A DNA stretch of 64,000 nt from Psilocybe azurescens (lineage: Eukaryota; Basidiomycota; Agaricomycetes; Agaricales; Agrocybaceae): NCBI GenBank assembly GCA_023853785.1, contig JAJIRX010000570.1, positions 372,001 to 436,000 on the forward strand. Reading direction: 5' to 3'. The translations under genes were made by a program, and so were the position numbers. The notes under the pieces are model-generated. The model worked only from the letters and a program-made list of their open reading frames with translations. It made no database searches and was not told the DNA's origin. Shown here in pieces: positions 52,661 through 62,821 of this stretch (position 1 is the first letter of the stretch; each line of letters opens with the position of its first letter).

Positions 52661-53799
52661 ATGCCTGTAGACACTAGGCCAACGTTTGTTCAGTCACTTC
52701 TGGTACGCAAAAACCGCATCCTTTCACTTCAACACTGATCTCTTTACTCCAGGCAGGCGGCGTAGCCGGACCTCTGTAGACCTTCTCTTTTTCCCAATAG
52801 ATACTATTAAAACTCGACTTCAGTCATCTCAAGGCTTCAGAGCAGCTGGAGGATTTTCGGGGGTATACAAGGGCGTTGGAAGTGTCGTGGTGGGCAGTGC
52901 TCCAGGAGGTACGTCCCATTCCGCTTTCTATTCCAAAACACCCGCTTGACGCATTTCTTCACTTTTCTACAGCTGCTGCATTCTTTTCAACATATGAAAC
53001 GATGAAGCAAGCTCTGCCCTCTCTGAGAGACTCGCGCCTGTCAAACACATGGTAGCAGCGTCCGTGGCGGAAGTTGTACGGGTCTTTCCCTCCGTCTCTT
53101 GCAGACTTTTACAATCGTCCCATTCACGCGACTCCATTGCATTCTTGGCTGGTTGATTTCAGACTGCCTGCTTGATTCGCGTCCCAACGGAAGTTATCAA
53201 GACGCGAATGCAGACATCGACGTACGGTGCGCTAGGGAGTTCATCCTTCTCAGCTGCCAAACTGGTCTTGTCGAATAATGGCTTGCGAGGTTTCTATAGA
53301 GGGTTTGGAATCACGGTCATGCGAGAGGTACGTCTCTGGTGGTGGCTCTCAAACATACATGTGTGCTTATGGTACGAAAAGATCCCATTCACGTCGTTGC
53401 AATTCCCGCTGTATGAGTTCTTGAAACTCCGACTTTCTCAAAAACTCGGCCGAAAACCTTTATATGCCCATGAAGCAGCGGCTTGCGGAAGTATCGCTGG
53501 AGGAGTGGCAGCGGCACTAACTACACCTTTAGACGTTCTCAAGACCCGAGTCATGCTTGACACACGAGTCAGTCATTTTGCTTTGACACATTGCAATACA
53601 CAAAAGTTAATTCTTCCCTCAGGACGCTTCAAAGTCGAAACTTCCTTCACTACTCACAAGGTTCCAGACTATCTACATTAGAGAGGGGCCCAAAGCTCTG
53701 TTTGCAGGTGTAGTTCCACGGACGTTATGGATTTCTGCCGGTGGTGCAGTTTTCCTTGGCGTATACGAATGGGCCGTACACGGGCTCATGGGCCTCTGA
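52661..53799 (+). CDS. PET8: Mitochondrial S-adenosylmethionine carrier
   Basis: Mitochondrial carrier (SLC25) of the SAM-transporter type (yeast Pet8, human SLC25A26): it imports S-adenosylmethionine across the inner membrane in exchange for S-adenosylhomocysteine. Exons 52661-52702, 52753-52908, 52973-53075, 53163-53327, about 53383-53560 and a last exon to TGA 53797-53799. Three carrier repeats carry [24 protein letters not shown] and [12 protein letters not shown], which match the P-x-D/E-x-x-K signature; [12 protein letters not shown] and [15 protein letters not shown] are typical of this subfamily. Two one-base losses break the frame, at about 52770 (needed for AGGVAGTSVDLL) and 53041-53045 (needed for [11 protein letters not shown]). 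Length about 275 residues, normal for the family. A conserved single-copy gene would not be expected to be dead, so sequence error is the better reading. Confidence 0.85.
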
Positions 53800-53936
53800 C
53801 GAGATCAATCGATCAACTTTGATCGAACTACTACATCTAGCATTACATTTAGATTTGCTTGAACAATATACAAACTAGAAAGCAATTACATCGACGACAA
53901 ATTAATCATTGACGAGGACCCGAGCTTCGGGTATTC

Positions 53937-56156
53937 TTAGTTGGTAAGAACCTCGGGAGGTTTCCCGAGCTTTAAAATGACCCTTGGAAGTCTCTTGACC
54001 GGGGGTGCCTCATCTTCAGTTGAACTTGGACTCGACAGCGGGCTGCTATCAGTGGATGCGAAACTCTCGTCGCCCGATTTGATTTCTGTGCCTCTATACC
54101 CTTCACTGGCACCCACAACTTCTTGCTTGGCTTTGGTCGATGCACGTTTGACACCCTTGGATGAAGGCGAGGGCCCAGGAGTTGGATTCTTTCCCTTTGT
54201 CCGATCGCGCAGTGTCCGGGAGCTAGGAGGAACAAAAGCTGCTGAACGTGGTGTTGACGCCGTCGCCCGCGAAGCAGACTCGTCCAACGAGGAAAAAATG
54301 GTCAGAGTGCGCTCTAGCCATGGCTCGACTGATCCCTTTGAAGGAAGAGAGGGGCGTCCGCCTCTTCGTTTCTTGGTTGCCGCTTCCAACTATAGACTCC
54401 CAGCTCTTATTTGGGCTCAGACGGCTTGTCAAAGAGAATGCCTACCTTGATAAGGTTCTGGACGCTCCACCATTGTTCGTCGACCTTTGTTCCGTCTGGG
54501 GTGTCGACTAACCCTGACAAATGCGCCATGGCGCCGCTAGTGAGTGCCCTATCGCTATATCCTCCCTCAAGCACGCTTATCAGCCGACCTCCAGCATACT
54601 TGTCGCTCAAAACAGACGCATCCCTGGCAAACCGATGGTAGAAAGACGCTGGGACTTTGCGGTTATGTCTAGACATTGATTCATATTCATGTTCGCATGC
54701 GTCCATACCACAACTAACGAAGGCAATACGACATCTAAGTAAGCCTTTTTATAAGCAAATTCCGAGAGGACCGACCTAATGAACACCAACACGTCGTCTC
54801 CGGGACCACCCGTGTCATTAAGAAAGTCTCGGGCCTTGTCCAAAAGTTTGCTATACTTTTCTTTATAAAGAACGTCCCAGAAGTGGTCCTCGGATGTATA
54901 TGTCTCCAAATGTATGTTTTCGATATACTGTCCGTGGGATTTGTGGAGAGAAACTGAAGCAGCTTGGACAAGGTTAATCTTTCCATCCTGTAATGAGCTG
55001 GTTAGTATGGGTGATGAGACTGGCTATGGAGGACTCACTTCACAGGGATACGACAGGATATCGTGGATGGATCCGTAGTAAACTTGTGGCCCCATTTTCT
55101 GATTCGGACCTCCGCCTTCGCTTTCGAGGGTTTGACGATAGGTTTCTTCATTTATCTGCCACACAATAGACTGTGTTCCATTACCTAGAGTAAGAAAGAA
55201 GCATTACTTTTGAATCATCTCATCGTATCAACGGTCGTTACCATGATGCAGATCAATGTCGAAGATGACAATTCGTTTAACGGCATGCTGAAGATGCGCT
55301 GTTGAAAAGCGTTTAATAGACATTGAATATGGAAGAAAGAAGAAAATACCATGAGCAGCACCAATCGCGACGTTATTGAGGAAGCAGAAGCCAGATGGTG
55401 TATCCTCGCCACAATGGTGTCCAGGAGGTCGAATGGCGACAAATGCACGATGTAGAGGCACTTGAGTAGTATTTGGTCTACTCGACGACATGACACTGTC
55501 TACGGCCTCGCATACAGTCCCAATTGCTCCTTGTAAAGCATTGAGAGACCCAGGACACACTGAAATCGCAATGATTTCATTATCGGGCATTAAATAGCTG
55601 AATTGGTCTTACGATACAGGTCTCCTTGAGCGTAGCCCTCAGGAATCTCGGATCCGCCATTCGCAATCTTGTCTTGGCTTTCTTTTATCCATTGGGAGAG
55701 ACTTTCAAGATATACATCTCCTTCAATGTCTCCATGGATGAATTTGACCGCAGGATGGGAAAGTATGTTCGAGGATGCCTGGCTGTGGACAATTCTGACG
55801 AGCGATCTTGGCGACGAAGAAGGATCGGCATCGATGGTCAACTTGTTCATCACGTCCGCTAGGTCACTCGCCTCTTTCTCTGCTTCCAAATCTTCTGACT
55901 CGGCTACAGGTTTGGGAATTTCCTGGGTAGGAAACAACCCCTCTAAACGGGCGATAGCTGCAGAAAGCCCGACATTGATGGCGCGCAGTCGCTCAGGTCT
56001 TTCTACAATGGCAGATAAATCCCTCGAGCGTATGTACCTATGCTGCAAGCAGGCATCCTGTATAAAGATAGCCGACTTCTTAAGTGTTGATGGGCCTGGT
56101 TGGGGCACACCCTCGAAACTGTGGCTTTGGCCGGGTTGCGAATTAACCGTAGGCAT
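53937..56156 (-). CDS. HOS3: HOS3-type histone deacetylase
   Basis: Zinc-dependent class II-like lysine deacetylase of the fungal Hos3 family. Start ATG at 56156. The reading is intact across all introns: FIQDACLQHRYIRSRD and VERPERLRAINVGL; DLYLCPGSLNALQGAIG; the catalytic HRAFVAIRPPGHHCGED and TPSGFCFLNNVAIGAAH; IVIFDIDLHHGNGTQ with the zinc Asp and His; VYYGSIHDI; LVFISCGMDACEHEYES with the second zinc Asp; and SVLEGGYSDRALTSGAMAHL. A basic/serine-rich tail ends PRVILKLGKPPEVLTN, TAA at 53939-53937. It presumably acts on histones or septum-associated substrates as in yeast. Its stop lies about 140 bp from the converging SAM carrier. One of few genes here without a frameshift. Confidence 0.9.
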
Positions 56157-56553
56157 ATATCCTGTATGATATAGGAAAAGGTGTAATCAGAAGATATAAG
56201 AGAAAGGGGCTTTTCTTCAAGACGTGGTCAGAGATAAAGGGGAAGATGAGATAGGTACTTAAGTAGATTTGTAGAATTTAGAACCAAGATCAAAAGTTAA
56301 CGCGCCACCAGATCAATCACGTGAATGACGTTAGGGCAGGGTCTGACGCGCATTGCCTCGTCTGCAAACATGATCAAGTCAACTCTCGGTTCATTTTTAT
56401 CCACAGTAAAAGCTTCAAAAATAGCAAATAATAAATAAAACACTAATAAAACACGATATAATACAAACACAAAAAGCATATCACATACAACACTCGAAAG
56501 ATAGCAATAAAGAAGATCAGAGAGAAAAGAAGATTTAAGTATTACAGACTTCC
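56157..56553. other. Promoter region of HOS3, 3' flank of GEF-kinase gene
   Basis: About 400 AT-rich bases between two minus-strand genes. One frame on the minus strand is open but consists of hydrophobic low-complexity codons from AT-rich sequence. No further gene supported. Confidence 0.5.
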
Positions 56554-59500
56554 TTACTGAGGAGTCGATATCCATGGTCCAAGAAGATCCTTTGTAATCT
56601 TCAAAACCTCGGTGGAGGTAGGCCTATCCTCAGGAGGTTCCTTCCAGCATCTTTGAATTAGATCCCACTGGTCATCATCTACAAACGATGCTGAAGGACG
56701 GCGTGGCTGGATACCCTGATGCAACTGAATGACGACTTGCGCATCGGTTCGCAGATAATGATAAGGCATACGTCCTGAGAGCACCTGTAGATATTTGAGC
56801 GACTAGTGCAGCAAAAATGAGTGAAGAGCATACCTCAAGCATGACACTCCCGAATGAGTATATGTCACTCGAAGTTCCGATCGCAGGTGGGGTGTTGTCG
56901 TCGAAGGCACGGAATAAGTAGGCGTCGGCCCAGCGGACTGATCCTCCAAGGTGGGAGGTGTAGACAGATTGGACAGAGACGCCGTCGTCCTGACACTCTT
57001 CCATAAGAAGGGTGGAAAGTCCGAAATCGCATAATCGGGCATGCAGGTCGTCGTCAATCAGGACATTTGTCTGTTGAGAAGAATGAGTGAGTAGAAGTAA
57101 CAAGATAGCAGGAGTGGGGAATCATAGATGCACGACTCACCCCAGTCAAATCTCCATGCACTATCGAGCAGGAATGCACTATGAATGCAATAACATGTCA
57201 GTTCCGGTTCCCAGCGTAAGAGAGCCATGTCCTTACGATAGTCCAGTCCAGATGCTATCTCAGATATCTAAAATCAGGTTAATACATAATCAGTGTTTGA
57301 TATCACTCTCAAAACTCACAAGCCTTAAGCGATCACCAACAGTGAGAATGTCACCACACCGTTCGAGATACTTGGTTACACTTCCATTTTTCATCCAAGG
57401 GCACACCATGGAGGTATAAGGACCAAATGCAGTTACTGTCCCACATAGCTCCAGAACATGCGGGTGTGAAAGTTTTTCCAGATAGTCAACTCGTGATGCA
57501 ATTGCTATCAACAAGGGCCATTAGTGGCGTATTCGATCTGAACAATCTAGGCGTATCATACCTTGACTAGTTTTTCCTTTGCAGCAGGTTCATTTGTCGT
57601 GTTGCGAAGGACTTTGACTGCGACCTGGAAAGATAAAATGACGATGACGAAACGAAGATATTGAACGACAACGAAACTCACCTGCACAGAACTGTCCTCC
57701 TTCTTCCACGTGGCCTTCCAGACGTCCGAATATCCGCCATGTGCAATAGGATAATGTCCCTCTTTCACCACCTGCTCCGTAAGGTCATGGAGAGCCGACG
57801 AATCCAAATCCCCGTTAATGTTTAGATGTTCTGATGGCGGGGCAACATATTCCGTAGGGGACTCCGTAAGATGGTATATTGAAGGAATCCCATCCTCCTG
57901 CGGCAGAAAGCTTAAATGAAGTGGACTTCGAGGCAGATCGTGCAAGAACAGCGTAGGCAGCAGGTTCGGGCTCAGGATGGACATTTTATCGTTGACCTCG
58001 ACGCCAATCATTGACGAGCTTTCGGAGCGGTTTCCTTTTCTCCCAATTAGACTCCACGGGCGTGCAACAGCGGATTTGAGCCCAAATTTTTCTTCTTCCG
58101 TTGGTAGAAGAGAGATACCAGAGTATATACTGGAGCCATCGCTGTCTTCGACGTACCGTGGCACGGATGTCGAATGACTGACCCGTGACACGAAGGGCTC
58201 TAGTAACGTTGTCCATTGCGTGTATTGACGATGAACGATGGGATAGAAGACAACACTGCACTCCGAATGGCTTCCCCATGTGATTTCGAAGACGGCTAAT
58301 GACAACTTTGAGTATAGAACAAAGGCTTTGATGAGACACACACACCCGCGTCTATGCAATGGAGTGAAGTAAGACTGCTCGTCGGTATTGAGAGCATAAC
58401 GACCAAAGGGTATTGCTCGGATAGTGCTGGACCGATTTCCCATGGTTTGACAGGATATCGAACACATCCAAGGTCGACCCTATCACTCCTCCGGTAGTCG
58501 GTACAACATATCAACATCTTTTCGAAAAGGAATACAGAGTAGTATTGTCCAGATACAGGATCCACAAGGATACAGTCATCATGGAGGATATTGCCTAGAG
58601 AATCTTCATTGAGAAGGGTCTGAGGACCAAGGCGAAGGCGAAGCATGTTGAAGCACCACATTGTGCGCAGCTCGCGACCAACTTCGGCGAGCGTTTCCGA
58701 TATTGTATTGCATTCAAGGGCCATGATGCATAGACCATCGTACGAGGCCTGGTCCGTCGGAGAAGAGACGTCGAGGATGGCTTGGAGGTACGAAGAGTAT
58801 TCGGAGAAACGAGATATAATTTCTGAGAGATTCCGCAGAATAACTGTGGCATCGTCTTTTCGTCGACTATTCTGGCGATTAAGAAAATTTTCGAATGTGA
58901 GATAATTGGCGCAGATGGAACGGTATGCGCAATTCATCCTGGTGTAAAAACCTTGTTCTAAGGAAAATTTGTCAGTTTGAAGTTATCATAAAACAAGATG
59001 GCGATACATACGTGAAAAGAAAATATGAATTCCCATTCTTCGCAGTCAACCTTTTGAACCTCTTGTGATAGAGCCTTGAGAACATGGTCGTGATAGGGTA
59101 TGAGGCGAGAGCAATTGACAATGAAACCTTCCAGAGAAGGGTGTGCAGCCGTGGGGTCTTCGTATAACTTGGCAGCAGAATCCTATTCAACCAGGTTCAG
59201 TTTGCAACACCGTAATCGCCGTGTCATGGAAGGCTCACCGCCGTCTCAGCTAGTTTCGAGTTGTGCAATCGTTCTGTGTTGACAAGTTGATCGATAAGGG
59301 AAGCGCGTCTTGCTGCTGATCCATGAGGCAAGGTAAATATTCCGGGGTACGATGCTTGAAGGGCGAACAGAACACGATTAATCGTCTTTAGAATCTAGAG
59401 TTGGTTCGTCTCAGTGAAGATATTTGATAAAAAGAGTTCACTCACCCTTAGATATCCGGCATTTATCCCACATGTAAAATCATCCACCCGTAATACCTCT

Positions 59501-59862
59501 CCATACGAAAGCCTTCCCTGAGATTCAAGTGAATGTACACGTTGGATGAAGCTGAAGAACAATTGTTCTCGCTGCTCTATTGATAGATTGAAATCGAATT
59601 GATCAACTTGAATGCTGAGATGCCGGGGAGTGGGTGATCCCATAAGTTCCAGGAGGGTGTTGAGTGGTGCCCCAAAGCAAAGACAGTCCCATAGCAAAAG
59701 GTAGGGTGAATTGACGCTACGTTGGGCATAGTCTCTCGTATACTCCAGCCAGGGCTTGAATTCAGAAATAAGGTGAAGACGCGAGAGGGTTTTGAAGCTT
59801 TCTCGACGCAGATGTTCTGAGGGAACCCTCGGGTGGTGTATGCCTGTGATATATGCTGCCAT
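56554..59862 (-). CDS. Cdc24-like CH/DH/PH exchange factor fused to a TKL-type kinase
   Basis: One gene of about 960 residues in many exons. N-terminus (59862-59395, continuing INRVLFALQASYPGIF) resembles the Cdc24 calponin-like domain: LHLISEFKPWLEY, SPYLLLWDCLCFGAPLNTLL. A DH (RhoGEF) domain follows: LIDQLVNTERLHNSKLAETA, LEGFIVNCSRLIPYHDHVLK, RSICANYLTFENFLNRQ. Then a PH domain: GNILHDDCILVDPVSGQYYS, VFLFEKMLICC, VFEITWGSHSECSVVFYP. After a linker comes a kinase: GGYSDVWKATW (P-loop), VAVKVL (Lys near 57610), SIVHGDLTGTNVLI (catalytic Asp near 57150, HGD instead of HRD), CDFGLSTLL, YSFGSVMLEVLSG and RCWKEPPEDRPTSTEV. Such HGDLxGxN loops are common in Agaricomycete TKL kinases. No PB1 domain as in yeast Cdc24 is seen. 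Frame slips at A-run 58946-58950 and T-run 57473-57477. Likely links Rho/Cdc42 activation to phosphorylation. Confidence 0.8.
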
Positions 59863-60143
59863 TTGTGATATATGAGAAGAGGTGCATCATGGATCCATCT
59901 CATGGGAGTTCTGGAGGGACGAACAAGAAGTTAAGCCAAATAAAAGTCCGCTAACGCCGGCTCATCAAACTTGATCTGTCGGAGACTGCATAGCCATCTT
60001 CCACATTCTGTACTTAGGTCTCTGCAGAAGGAGTTCAGCAACAAGAGACAAAGACTTACACCTCTGTTGGTAGCTTGCCGAGTGCATAGGCATACTTGTG
60101 AGTGCTGCTCAGAGCAGCTTCTATATTCTATATAATATCGTTA

Positions 60144-61424
60144 ATGACCGTTCAAACGTTCAGCAGCTGAAGCTTGCTTGCTTTCTTACTGACTCTAGTC
60201 ATCATACTCGCGTTACCTGGACGATCTCACCAAAACCAACGACCATCCGTCTGATAAGGCTGTTCTTGAAGTCAAGGAGCTATTTTCGGAGCCATGGCAG
60301 CAGCTAGAGGAGACAAGTACTGAGATTGACCGCCTCGAGGACCTTGTACGAAAACTCAAGCAGAAACAGATAAAGATCGAGCAAGCGACCAACCGTTACA
60401 ATTGTATCTTGGCCCCAATCCATCGTGTTTCGACATCTTTCATACAATATTTGCTCACTGTCTACCCACCCACCACCATCCGACCACGGGCGCATTAGAA
60501 CGTCCGATGTTGCTCACGCGAGTCTGTAGCACCTGGAGATCGATCGCACTTGTCTCTCCTCGATTATGGGCCCAGATCCATGTTCCATTTCGAACGGAGA
60601 GTGCATAGTAGCTATCCTGGTCATCCGCTTATTCCGTCGCACAATGTGTCGGACACCTTCGACTTAGACGCCACGCTACCAAAGAATGGCTTTCAAGTTC
60701 TGGCAACTGTCCTTCGTCAGTTTCGATTTCTTAAGATGTGGATTATAGTTATTTCGATCCAGAATGGTCGAATATGGCCTCGTCGTTGCTCCTGGAAAGT
60801 ATCACTCCGTTTGCATCTCGTTGGACTGGAGCTAACCATTCCTCTGGAAGTCTACTGCGAGCTTGAAATCGTGTTATCAGCTCACACATTCTTTAACTTT
60901 GGGCAGTTGAGAGCATATATACACGGCCAAGCAAGTTCGAATTCTTACCTGGAACGATTTTTAGGGCTGTTGAAATCCCCCGACCTGCAACGTGTTTAGT
61001 CTTTTTGCCTCATCGTCGCAAAAACTTGCTTAAGGAAATGCTTTCATCGTGGCAAAATATCACCCATCTTGCGAACCAATTGCTCTGCACAATAGATGAC
61101 TTGATCATTCTTCTAAATTCTTGCCCCCACCTTATCCATGGTGATTTCACAATTCTTACTAAAGAATTCATCGTAAATTCCTCGGAGACTGTATGTTTTC
61201 CATGCTTCGACTCTCTGTGGGTCAAAGAAATATGGCAGTTATCCTCATTTATGAACAACCTGTATGATTTCATATATGCCCCGCAATTACGGTGGATAGA
61301 GCACCGAAATAAAGGTACCATTAACTCTGATCAGCATGTTCCGTACAGTTCAGCCTCGTTCATTTGCTGCTTATTGAAAGGACAGTTAGTCCACACCTCT
61401 CGCCCAAATTCAAGATTATGTTAG
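60144..61424 (+). pseudogene. F-box/coiled-coil protein remnant
   Basis: The pieces follow the standard order of a large Agaricomycete F-box family but in changing frames: SSYSRYLDDLTKTNDHPSDK, EVKELFSEPWQQLEE, a coiled coil EIDRLEDLVRKLKQKQIKIE, the F-box FDIFHTIFAHCLPT with MLLTRVCSTWRSIALVSPRL, then leucine-rich parts LELTIPLEVYCELEIVL, SSNSYLERFLGLLKSPDLQ and LSSWQNITHLANQL. The frame changes near 60420, 60600, 60790 and 61000, too many to explain comfortably by isolated slips, so I call it a remnant. It shares its parts with the minus-strand remnant at 51.8-52.4 kb. Confidence 0.62.
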
Positions 61425-61507
61425 TACTCATTGTCTACTGCATGGGAATTAAAAATAAAAAAGCAAATCATGTAGATTCAAGGAATTGAGAGGAAAAGAG
61501 AAAAAAT

Positions 61508-61615
61508 AGGCACTACCCGGACTCGAACCGGGGTCGCGGGAAACTCTCAACAGCTAACCGTGGGTCATACGTGCCATTTCAAAATCCCGTGTGATAACCT
61601 CTACACTATAGCGCC
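61508..61615 (-). tRNA. tRNA-Gln(UUG) with a 36-nt intron
   Basis: On the minus strand: acceptor GGCGCTA paired with TAGTGCC, D stem GTG/CAC, anticodon stem CGGGA/TCCCG, T arm CCCGG/CCGGG with TTCGAGT. The anticodon TTG sits at 61582-61580. An intron (61578-61543) interrupts the anticodon loop one base after the anticodon, the canonical eukaryotic position. Reads CAA codons. Confidence 0.92.
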
Positions 61616-61715
61616 TTGAAATAGCCGCGTAATTAAATAAATATATTCCGTCAGGCTTGTTCTGTCAAGTGGACAAGGGCCTCAGACCCTCTTGTGACTC
61701 TTCTCTTGATTTTCC

Positions 61716-62444
61716 ATGTCCAATTCCGCGAATCCAACACACACTCATTACACGCAATATGCAGATCCAGTTGTCCGCCATCCATCTCCAGCTTCTTCGG
61801 TAGGCACCACATACGGCGCTGATCAGACCTCATTAAACGACTCCGAGCTTTCGCAAGCGGCTTTTGAACGAAAACAGGAATCGGAGATCGCGCTGCACTT
61901 GCAGAGGGATGAGGAGCTTAAAGCAGCTCAGGATCCACTCTTAACGATCTCTTTGGCTGGGGGAAAGCCTGTACGGTACGGTGAACGCAAGTTGGAACCT
62001 CAAGAGGAGAAGGGTATGTCTCCACGCTTGCTTTCGCGATGTTAGCTGACCTTTCTTATTCAATTATTCTTTTTTTGTATAGCTGCGTTTGACCGAATCA
62101 TGGCGTCGTTGCGCGCTGAAGTGGCCAAGCTGCAGGAAGATGAACTCTTCGAGCAAATTCTCCTGCGTGGGTCAAAGGCGGCGCTCGAAGCCCAGCCAGT
62201 CACCAACGACATAGATGCACTCATGAGGAGCATGATGGGGCCGAGTCTGAACATCAGCGGACCGCATATGGGCAAGACCGATGGTGTACCTAAAACAGGA
62301 CATGAGATAGTAAATGGACCATGGAATAACTTTGGCGAGCCTGCTTCGCGTGAAAGGAGGGAGAGTCTGTTGGCCGCTGATAGTTTCCTCAGTGGGACTA
62401 CTGCCGGAAAGAGGAGCAGGAATGGCACCAGTCGCAAATTATAA
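61716..62444 (+). CDS. Unknown protein with central coiled-coil-like helix
   Basis: Two exons, 61716-62013 and 62093-62444, about 215 residues, in frame. The N-terminus is Ser/Pro/Thr-rich (MSNSANPTHTHYTQYADPVV), followed by charged helices: ALSQAAFERKQESEIALHLQ type sequence and, at the exon junction, AAFDRIMASLRAEVAKLQED followed by ELFEQILLRGSKAAL. The C-terminus is basic (GKRSRNGTSRKL). The heptad-like AFDRIMASLRAEVAKL part suggests a coiled coil or a protein interface. I do not recognise the family and name no function. The start ATG is the first of the frame and lies 101 bp beyond the 5' end of the divergent tRNA-Gln gene. Confidence 0.65.
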
Positions 62445-62821
62445 AGATCTAACCAAGTCTATGGCTTGTTCCCGCTGTACTCTATCTCGACATCGACACT
62501 CTTTTGGTCTATGGATGGCCCAATATCTGGTCCGCTTGGTAGCACGTTTTCAGTCTCGTCGACTGAGGCCAAGCGTTTTACTCCCACCCGCGCCCTACAA
62601 AGTGCCTCTTTTCTCCTCGCCTTCCCAATGGGTAGCCTTGGGCGAGACTACTGCAAGCCAACGACGAAGCACGCGTACCTGATGCAAGAAGACATAAGGT
62701 TGTATTCAAAATTTACGTGTGAATCTGATTGGATCCAGATGGCCCTGAAGCATGGAAGTCAAAAACAGATGAGATAGTTTACAAGCAAGAAGTACAATGT
62801 AATATACATCTAATACACCCG
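62445..62821. other. Short intergenic stretch between convergent genes
   Basis: A 377-bp gap between the unknown gene (+) and the BTB gene (-). A plus-strand frame of 103 codons (62466-62777) is open but has no familiar motif; it could be a missed 3' exon of the upstream gene or chance. Confidence 0.35.

Noticed and set aside
58300..58470. Alternative frame suggesting a PH-domain frameshift near 58440
   Set aside because: The original frame splices cleanly into VFEITWGSHSECSVVFYP with correct phase, so no slip is needed there.
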